Positions 57,762-64,000 of a stretch of 64,000 nt of DNA are shown in pieces; position 1 is the first letter of the stretch; the number at the start of each line of letters is the position of its first letter. Below the pieces are notes generated by a model, which saw nothing but the letters and a program-made list of their open reading frames with translations, was not told the origin of the DNA and did no database searches. The stretch spans positions 1-64,000 of the forward strand of contig JARULB010000006.1 in the NCBI GenBank assembly GCA_029688905.1, given 5' to 3'. The position numbers and the translations under genes are program-made. The stretch is from Balneolales bacterium ANBcel1. GTDB taxonomy: Bacteria > Bacteroidota > Rhodothermia > Balneolales > Natronogracilivirgulaceae.

Positions 57762-60700
57762 TCAGTTGCCTTCAGACCTTTTTTCGAGCCAAACATTATG
57801 TGCGCCGATCAATCGCCGGGTCTCTTTCAGCAGTTCATCGGTCGGATCAATAACAAACTTCCGTACCCGCATCCGGATCGGCTTCTCCTTTTTGCTAATG
57901 ACCATCAACTGGACGGGAGTTTTTCCCCGGTTTCCGTCAAACAGTCCGGCCAGCTCCTCCAGGTGTTCCGACTCCAGCTCCTCGGTTTGCATTCGCAGGC
58001 AGAGACGGATTGCGCCCTGATGCTTCTCCCTGAGATTTTCGATACGGTCAAACTGCCGGGCGATGATCTTGGGCGTACCGTCGCGTACGGTTACATTGCC
58101 CTCCACAACCACGAGAGTATCCACATGGAGCAGGTTCATGGATTTATCGTAGCATTCAGAAAAAACCAGCACTTCATTGCTTCCCTGGTCATCCTCCATG
58201 GTTATAAAGGCGATGGGCCGACCTTTGCGGTCTTTGGTATGCCGGGCCGCGGTGATGATGCCGGCGCAGGTTACGGAGGCCCGTTCCTCCAGGCCTTTCA
58301 GCCCCTCTTCTCCCAGGCCATGCGAGCAGAACAGAGCGACATCATCGCGAAAACGATCCAGTGGGTGGCCGCTCAGGAAAAAGCCGATAAGTTCACGTTC
58401 GCGCTTGAGCTTCTCCATATTCGACCAGGCGGGCACCTCGTGCAATCTGGGCTCTGACTCCTGCCGGCCTTGCGCATCATCACCTCCCCCGAACAGGCTG
58501 GTCTGGTTGCGGCTTTTCTCCTCCTGCATCCGGGATCCATAGCTGAGGGCATCCTCCAGGCTCTCCATCAGCTGAGCCCGGTTGCCATGCAGTTCATCAA
58601 AGGCTCCGGCTCCCACCAGGCTTTCGAGCATTTTCCGGTTGCAGGAGCGCAAATCCACCCGGGAAGTGAAGTCAAAAATACTTGTGAACAGCCCGTTTTC
58701 CCGGCGTTCCGCGACAAAGTGCTCCACGGCCGATGATCCCACCCCCTTAATTGCGCTTAAACCGTACTGCACCCGGCCTTCCCTGGCCGTGAAAAACGCC
58801 TCACCGGTATTGACGTTGGGCGCATCCACCGGAACCCCCAGGTGGTAACACTCCTCAATAAAAAGCGACACCTTTTTGATGTCGTTCATGTTGTGGGTCA
58901 ATACCGCAGCCATGTAGGAAGCCGTGTAATTCGCCTTGAAGTAGGCGGTGTGATACGCCACCACGGAATAGGCTGCTGAATGGGACTTGTTAAATCCGTA
59001 TCCGGCAAAGAAGGCCATCTTCTCAAACACTTGGTCTGCGGTTTTTTGATCGACGCCGCGTTCCCTGGCTCCTTCCAGAAACTGGATCTTCATCTCAGCC
59101 ATCTGGTCCTCTTTCTTCTTCCCCATGGCCCGGCGCAGGATATCCGCCTGTCCCAGGGTAAAGCCGCCCATAACCTGTGCCACTTTCATGATCTGCTCCT
59201 GGTAGACCATGATTCCGAAAGTCGGCTTGAGCACCTCTTCGAGCATGGGATGCGGATAGGTGACCTCTTTTTTGCCGTGCTTGCACTGGATATACTCCGG
59301 GATGAACTGCATGGGGCCGGGCCGGTACAGCGCGTTCATGGCGATCAGATCGTCCAGGTTGGTGGGTTTGAGCTCACGCAGATATTTGCGCATGCCGTCC
59401 GACTCAAACTGGAATGTGCCTACCGTGTCACCGCGCTGGTACAACTCATAGGTTTTTTTATCGTCCAGGGGGATGTCATCGAGATGGTACTCCTTGCCCC
59501 AGCTCTCCTTGACCAGCCGGATGGCCGTCTTGAGGATGGAGAGTGTTTTGAGTCCAAGGAAGTCCATTTTGAGCAGCCCGCACATTTCGGAACTCGGACC
59601 ATCGTACTGAGTGACCACATCCTTCTCCTTGGAGAGCGCCACCGGCACATAATTGTATACCGTACCCGGCGCGATAATCACCCCGGCAGCGTGGATGCCG
59701 GTTTGCCTCGGACACCCCTCCAGGGTTTTCGCAAAGCTCATCATCTTCTGGACCTGCATATCCGGATGCTCAAACAGCGACTTGATCTCTTCGGCGGTAT
59801 CCGGATTCACCTCCGGATTGATCACCTTGTCGAAGGTATCCATACCCGGTCGCTCAGGAAAAAGTTTGGCGATGCGGTTGACCTCGTTCAGCGGCACTCC
59901 CAGCACGCGTCCCACATCACGGATGGCCGTCTTGGCTTTCATGGTGCCGTAAGTCACAATTTGAGCCACATTGTCACGGCCGTATTTCTCCACCACGTAG
60001 TCGATGACCGCCTGGCGTCCGGTGTCGTCAAAATCGATGTCGATATCGGGCGGGCTCACCCGTTCGGGATTCAGGAAGCGTTCGAAAAGCAGGTCGTATC
60101 GCAGCGGATCAATATTGATGATGCCGATGCAGTATGCCACGATACTTCCGGCAGCCGAGCCGCGTCCAGGTCCCACGTACACCCCGCGCTTCCGGGCCTC
60201 GGTGGTGAACCCCTCGACGATCAGAAAGTATCCGGTGAAGCCCATGTCACGGATAATCCGGAGCTCCTGCTCGATGCGCTCGGTAATTTCCGTTGTCAGT
60301 TCCCCGTACTTCTGTTTCGCACCCTGGTAGGTCATGTGCTTCAGGTAGTCGTCCATGCCGCTGAACGAATCCGGCACTTTGAAGTGCGGCAGCAGGAGCT
60401 CGGACTTCAGTTCGATCACTTCCACCTTGTCAACGATCTCCTGGGTATTTTCCAACGACTCGGGCACATCGCTGAAAAGTTCCTTCATCTCGTCGGGTGT
60501 TTTCAGGTAGAACTCCGGGTTCAGGCGGTTGTCATCGCCGGTGAACCGGAACCGGTTGGGGTCGTTGATATCGGCGTTGGTCTGCAGTGCCAGCAGAATG
60601 TCATGGGCCTCGGAGTCCTGTTTATCCACATAATGCGAGTCATTGGTGGCGATCATCCTGACCCCGAACTCCCTGCTCCAGCGGATGAGCGCTTCGTTGC

Positions 60701-61244
60701 ACACGTCCTGATCGCGCAACCCATGCCGCTGCAACTCGATGTAGTAATCATCTCCAAACAGGTCCAGATACCACTGAAACAGTTTTTTTGCCTCGGCCTC
60801 GCCATGCTTGAGCAGGGTCTGGTTGATTTCGCTTTGAAGGCAGCAGGTAGTGGCGATCAGTCCCTCGGCGTGTTGGGCAAGCGTCTCCTTGTCGATGCGC
60901 GGTTTGTAATACAGGCCATCAACATATCCCAGCGATGTAAGTCGCGCCAGGTTGAAATAGCCGGTTTTGTTTTTGGCCAGCAGCACCTGGTGATATCGTT
61001 CGCGGTTCTGCCGGTCCGACATACGGGTAGGCGTGACATAAAACTCACAGCCAATAATCGGCTTGACGTTTTGCTTATTGGCCTGATTGACAAAATTGGG
61101 CACTCCGAACATGTTCCCATGATCGGTAATCGCGATCCCCGGCATCCCGTACTCCGCCGCCTTGGATACCATCTTCGGAATGGCGGCGGCACCATCAAGC
61201 AGGCTGAACTGGGAATGGCAGTGGAGATGCGAAAAGGTGCACAT
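57762..61244 (-). CDS. dnaE: DNA polymerase III alpha subunit
   Basis: A 1160-residue replicative C-family polymerase. The N-terminal PHP domain starts FSHLHCHSQFSLLDG, with His8/His10, Asp41-His42 (ITDHGN) and NDSHYV, so its metal-binding set looks complete. The palm has catalytic Asp400, Asp402 and Asp404 in PDIDIDFDD. Fingers (CPRQTGIHAAGVIIAP), a helix-hairpin-helix region and the OB fold (GIITAARHTKDRKGRPIAFITMEDDQG) follow, and the C-terminus contains a short OB-linked tail. Length is typical. It is followed by trxA on the same strand; no other replication genes are nearby. Confidence 0.97.
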   Translation of the reverse strand: MCTFSHLHCHSQFSLLDGAAAIPKMVSKAAEYGMPGIAITDHGNMFGVPNFVNQANKQNVKPIIGCEFYVTPTRMSDRQNRERYHQVLLAKNKTGYFNLARLTSLGYVDGLYYKPRIDKETLAQHAEGLIATTCCLQSEINQTLLKHGEAEAKKLFQWYLDLFGDDYYIELQRHGLRDQDVCNEALIRWSREFGVRMIATNDSHYVDKQDSEAHDILLALQTNADINDPNRFRFTGDDNRLNPEFYLKTPDEMKELFSDVPESLENTQEIVDKVEVIELKSELLLPHFKVPDSFSGMDDYLKHMTYQGAKQKYGELTTEITERIEQELRIIRDMGFTGYFLIVEGFTTEARKRGVYVGPGRGSAAGSIVAYCIGIINIDPLRYDLLFERFLNPERVSPPDIDIDFDDTGRQAVIDYVVEKYGRDNVAQIVTYGTMKAKTAIRDVGRVLGVPLNEVNRIAKLFPERPGMDTFDKVINPEVNPDTAEEIKSLFEHPDMQVQKMMSFAKTLEGCPRQTGIHAAGVIIAPGTVYNYVPVALSKEKDVVTQYDGPSSEMCGLLKMDFLGLKTLSILKTAIRLVKESWGKEYHLDDIPLDDKKTYELYQRGDTVGTFQFESDGMRKYLRELKPTNLDDLIAMNALYRPGPMQFIPEYIQCKHGKKEVTYPHPMLEEVLKPTFGIMVYQEQIMKVAQVMGGFTLGQADILRRAMGKKKEDQMAEMKIQFLEGARERGVDQKTADQVFEKMAFFAGYGFNKSHSAAYSVVAYHTAYFKANYTASYMAAVLTHNMNDIKKVSLFIEECYHLGVPVDAPNVNTGEAFFTAREGRVQYGLSAIKGVGSSAVEHFVAERRENGLFTSIFDFTSRVDLRSCNRKMLESLVGAGAFDELHGNRAQLMESLEDALSYGSRMQEEKSRNQTSLFGGGDDAQGRQESEPRLHEVPAWSNMEKLKRERELIGFFLSGHPLDRFRDDVALFCSHGLGEEGLKGLEERASVTCAGIITAARHTKDRKGRPIAFITMEDDQGSNEVLVFSECYDKSMNLLHVDTLVVVEGNVTVRDGTPKIIARQFDRIENLREKHQGAIRLCLRMQTEELESEHLEELAGLFDGNRGKTPVQLMVISKKEKPIRMRVRKFVIDPTDELLKETRRLIGAHNVWLEKRSEGN

Positions 61245-61603
61245 AAAGCGAAGTTACCTGAAACTGAGAACGGTTTTGGCAGGTGACCCGGCATGAAAAA
61301 CGGGCACCGACATGAACCGGAAAATTATCAATAATTATGGAGAGATTCGGTCTTGACTTTTTTCGAATAATTCATTCTGACCGGTTTCCAAATATTTTGG
61401 CTCTTTCGGAATGCTGCGACTGTTTACCCCGACCTTTCTACGCCTTTTCAGCTTGTGGCCGATTGCCGAAATCATCTACCCTGCCCAAGTGCTGTATGAA
61501 CGGGCACGCCTTCTGTTTTCAGTCACACCATGCAACCGGTACGCAGCATTCCGACCGGCCTGTCGCAGGAGTGCGTGGGAGCGCCTTTCCCGGAGCCAGT
61601 AGC
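61245..61603. other. Intergenic gap dnaE / SDR gene
   Basis: No gene or RNA structure is recognised in 359 bp. It should contain the dnaE promoter. An A/T-rich patch at 61320-61380 is the best candidate region. Confidence 0.45.
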
Positions 61604-62368
61604 TCATATATCCCTGTGGCTCAGCACTTTTCCTGAAGGGATATAATCGGAGGTGATCAACCGGACCAAACGAGCGGCCACATCACGCGAGTCTCCGATG
61701 CGGCCCTCTTCCCAGGCCTTTACAAAATCCTGCACCATGGGAAAATCCTCATCGGATGTCTCCCTGATGAGCGCCTGCATATCCGTGGATATCCTGCCCG
61801 GGTTGAACGCGATAATCTCCACGGGCAACTTCTGCTGCTCCTGTTCGATACCGACCACCTTGACGAACATGTCGACTCCCGCCTTGGTACTGCAGTAATG
61901 GCTCCATCCGAAATAGGGCTTTTGGGATGCTCCGGAAGAGATCATCACCACCCTTTTGCGCATATCCCAATCTTGAAACAATTCCAGAAAGGCATGGGTC
62001 AGTGCCATAGGCGACACAAAATTGATTTCCAGATTGGTGTGATAGGTCCGGAAGTCATATTTACCGGCCGGCCCCACAGGCTCCAGCATCCCGGCATTGT
62101 TGATGAGCATAAGCTCTGCTACGGTTTCCCTGCGGATGTGCCGGGAGATGTTTTCCATCAACGTGCGGAGCTCTACGATGTCTGCCAGATCCTGCTGCCA
62201 GATATGAGCTTCAGCCCCCGCTTCTTCCACTTCTTTCGCCAAATCCTTCATCTCACTGCGTGCAACAAGATGGAGCGTGACATCCCGGCCGGCCAGTTCA
62301 AGGGCCAGATCCCGGCCGAACCCCCGCGATGCTCCTGTGATGATATACTGTTTTGATTTTCCTGCCAT
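61604..62368 (-). CDS. Short-chain dehydrogenase/reductase
   Basis: A 254-residue NADP(H)-dependent SDR. It has the dinucleotide motif TGASRGFG (11-18), NNAG (90-93) and the catalytic Ser (SSGASQ), Tyr158 and Lys162 (YCSTKAG). The N-terminus and Arg in VARSE favour NADP. It resembles the sepiapterin reductase/YueD (benzil reductase) branch, but the substrate is not certain. It lies 75 bp downstream of the alpha/beta hydrolase gene on the same strand. Confidence 0.9.
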   Translation of the reverse strand: MAGKSKQYIITGASRGFGRDLALELAGRDVTLHLVARSEMKDLAKEVEEAGAEAHIWQQDLADIVELRTLMENISRHIRRETVAELMLINNAGMLEPVGPAGKYDFRTYHTNLEINFVSPMALTHAFLELFQDWDMRKRVVMISSGASQKPYFGWSHYCSTKAGVDMFVKVVGIEQEQQKLPVEIIAFNPGRISTDMQALIRETSDEDFPMVQDFVKAWEEGRIGDSRDVAARLVRLITSDYIPSGKVLSHRDI

Positions 62369-62442
62369 TGTCTTGCAGATTTGTGTTTTTGGTTGACTAT
62401 GATATTCTGTTATGTCCTGCCCACAGATTTGTCTGTGACTTG

Positions 62443-63285
62443 TTATGGAAGGGCGTTGTCCAAAAAACGGTCCCAGCCCTCCAGATAGGCCCGGCCGGTC
62501 TGGATAAAACCGTCATTATGACCGCCCTGCAGCTCCAGCCACGTTTTCGGCTCGCTTGCGGTCTCATACAATGCCTGACCGTGCGCGAAAGGGACAACTT
62601 CGTCCTGTGGACTGTGGGCGATCATCACTGGCATTCCGACTTCGGGCAGTAGCGACTTTACCGGATACCGGATGTGCAAGAGCCGGCGTACCGGGAAAAA
62701 AGGATAGAGTTCGCTTGCCAGATCCACGGCCGATGTAAAGGTGGACTCCAGTGCCAGGGCCCCGGCATCTGCCTCGGAGGCGAGCCAGGCGGCCACCCCG
62801 CCTCCAAGAGATCGACCGAAAAGCACGATACGGCCGGGGGATTCCTCTCTGACTTCCGTCAGGTACCGCCATGCCGCTTTTGCGTCGCGATAGGTTCCGT
62901 CCTGTGTCGGCCGTCCCTCGCTTTTGCCATAACCCCGATAGTCAATGATCAGCACATTCAGGCCCAGTGAGTGGAATTGCCCGACACTTTCGATTCTCCC
63001 GGAGATATTGCCTGCATTGCCATGAAAAAACAGCAGCGTTCCGCGGTCTCTTTCGGCGGGCACATACCATCCATGAATTCGCACGTCGTCTTCGGTATGC
63101 AGAAACACTTCCTCGTACTCCATGCCGGCAATATCAGGGGTGGCGACGATACTCCGGGTCGGGAAGTAGATAAATGCGGATTGCAGCAGGTACATCAGCA
63201 GTACCACGGCCGCATAGCCCCCTGCAACAATCACAATTATCCAAAAAAGGGCAGATCCTGTCACAATGCGTCGTTTATGTGTCAT
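62443..63285 (-). CDS. Membrane-anchored alpha/beta hydrolase (ABHD13/17-like)
   Basis: A 280-residue serine hydrolase with an N-terminal transmembrane anchor (about 12-36). The oxyanion-loop FFHGNAGNI, nucleophile Ser159 in FGRSLGGG, acid in HSPQDEVVPF and His in GGHNDGF give a complete triad. Homologues are annotated as 'alpha/beta hydrolase of unknown function' or ABHD13-like. Substrate is unknown; acyl-ester or thioester hydrolysis at the inner membrane is plausible. It is in a minus-strand series with the small membrane protein upstream. Confidence 0.9.
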   Translation of the reverse strand: MTHKRRIVTGSALFWIIVIVAGGYAAVVLLMYLLQSAFIYFPTRSIVATPDIAGMEYEEVFLHTEDDVRIHGWYVPAERDRGTLLFFHGNAGNISGRIESVGQFHSLGLNVLIIDYRGYGKSEGRPTQDGTYRDAKAAWRYLTEVREESPGRIVLFGRSLGGGVAAWLASEADAGALALESTFTSAVDLASELYPFFPVRRLLHIRYPVKSLLPEVGMPVMIAHSPQDEVVPFAHGQALYETASEPKTWLELQGGHNDGFIQTGRAYLEGWDRFLDNALP

Positions 63286-63358
63286 GAAGAATGTGTGTCA
63301 TGATGAAACAGGCAATATGGTGCAAAGTTCGGCGGTTTCCTCGGCCGCACCAGGGTCA

Positions 63359-63565
63359 TTAATCCTGCACATCCGGCCTGGGCCTGACACGCCTTGCCGC
63401 CCAGAGATTAACCAGTCCGCCGAGGATGCATACAACCCCGGTAAACTGGCCGGTAATACCTGGCAGGTTCGCCATTCCCCAAAAAGTATACAGGTTCTGC
63501 AGGCCGGTCAGAATCACGACTATTCCGGTGACCAGCAGTGCGTAATACATAATTTTCCGTCCCAT
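63359..63565 (-). CDS. Small membrane protein, two hydrophobic segments
   Basis: A 68-residue protein starting at ATG 63565 (MGRKIMYYALLV). It has two predicted transmembrane helices (about 5-25 and 38-58) and a short basic tail (ARRVRPRPDVQD). No family is recognised. A longer in-frame reading from upstream has no membrane-protein character, so ATG 63565 is chosen. It lies 73 bp before the alpha/beta hydrolase gene. Confidence 0.6.
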   Translation of the reverse strand: MGRKIMYYALLVTGIVVILTGLQNLYTFWGMANLPGITGQFTGVVCILGGLVNLWAARRVRPRPDVQD

Positions 63566-63724
63566 CGCTGCTCCGTTTTGGGTTGAGTCCGCCAGACAGG
63601 TATCCGATGGACAATCCGATCCATCCGGTAGTGATGTTAACGCTGCCCGACACCGGATGATACAAAAAAAAGCAATACCTGGATACCGCTGCACTCAAAT
63701 CGGAAGCCGACAGGGCCCGTCGCT

Positions 63725-64000
63725 TCAGGACGAGTGGTATTCCTGCAGGCAATAGTGGATCGCGCCCCCGGAGTGCAGCCGGCTTTGATACAGGCGGAAA
63801 CGGTCGACATGAAACGTTGTCTGATATCGGGATGTCGATCCATTCAGGAACTCATCCAGTACTTCGTTGAGTGGCGGGGCTTCTTTTATGCTTGCAGGCT
63901 CCTTGCGGCTTTTCCGAATGCGCCCCAGCGTTACATGGGGGTGAAAGGTCCGAATTTCCTGCGGCACACCAACCCGGTGCAGTTCTTCATGAATCGAATC
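63725..64000 (-). CDS. thpR: RNA 2',3'-cyclic phosphodiesterase, C-terminal part (5' end outside window)
   Basis: The frame is open to the right edge, giving 91 residues of the C-terminal half of a 2H-phosphoesterase. The second 2H motif is visible as HPHVTLGRI (HxTxxR family pattern), preceded by IHEELHRVGVPQEIRTF. The family hydrolyses 2',3'-cyclic phosphates to 2'-phosphates (formerly called 2'-5' RNA ligase). The first 2H motif and the start lie outside the window. It ends YCLQEYHSS. Confidence 0.8.
   Translation of the reverse strand, partial: DSIHEELHRVGVPQEIRTFHPHVTLGRIRKSRKEPASIKEAPPLNEVLDEFLNGSTSRYQTTFHVDRFRLYQSRLHSGGAIHYCLQEYHSS

Overview
The window looks like a chromosomal segment of a Gram-negative bacterium of the Bacteroidota/Rhodothermota/Balneolota group. 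The evidence is: TonB-dependent receptors with carboxypeptidase-regulatory and STN domains, an ECF sigma/FecR pair with the Bacteroidota-type C-terminal STN-like domain, and two exported proteins (LRR and acidic repeat protein) that end in the 'YPNPFNPxTTIRY' C-terminal sorting domain typical of Balneolota, Rhodothermota and Ignavibacteria. The DNA is moderately GC-rich, most genes lie on the minus strand, and Shine-Dalgarno sequences are weak or absent for many genes. No rRNA, tRNA, CRISPR, insertion sequence or prophage was recognised. The lineage call is inference; no 16S gene is present.

Region 1 (1-15823, all minus) is an outer-membrane nutrient-sensing block. In transcription order it holds an ECF sigma factor, a plant-type LRR exported protein with a sorting domain, three paralogous 'PDMDADALAG' TonB-dependent receptors with a FecR-type anti-sigma factor between the last two, an alkaline phosphatase lipoprotein and an exported protein cut by the window edge. 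Only the receptor just after fecR has an STN signalling domain, so sensor, anti-sigma and sigma factor form a plausible cell-surface signalling relay.

Region 2 (16011-29999) is mostly housekeeping: leuS, a divergent soluble PAS histidine kinase, then a compact minus-strand run gatB - thioredoxin-fold lipoprotein - tpiA - purD - NHL propeller protein - luxE-like - luxC-like, with ATGA overlaps at the gatB end. A rhodanese lies upstream. The LuxE/LuxC pair has no luciferase genes nearby and suggests fatty-aldehyde or fatty-alcohol formation.

Region 3 (30070-37034) holds agmatine deiminase, a succinate-semialdehyde-type dehydrogenase, an archaeal-type ATPase with a perfect inverted repeat upstream, an acetolactate-synthase-like ThDP enzyme and a PF02230-type esterase. 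Region 4 (37516-51795) holds an S9 peptidase fused to an FGE/SUMF1-like domain, a Bor-like lipoprotein, an acidic repeat protein with sorting domain, endonuclease IV, a second S9 peptidase, and a two-component pair (propeller/Y_Y_Y histidine kinase and NarL-type regulator) with a small hypothetical gene in front.

Region 5 (52379-64000) holds aconitase, a GH9 glycoside hydrolase, thioredoxin, DNA polymerase III alpha, an SDR oxidoreductase, a membrane-anchored alpha/beta hydrolase, a small membrane protein and a truncated RNA 2',3'-cyclic phosphodiesterase. Overall the window suggests an aerobic, polymer-degrading heterotroph with many exported enzymes. The most unusual items are the S9-FGE fusion, the three-receptor/LRR/phosphatase block, the LuxE/LuxC pair without luciferase, and hydrophilic low-complexity loops inserted in several conserved enzymes, one of them made of 24-bp DNA repeats.
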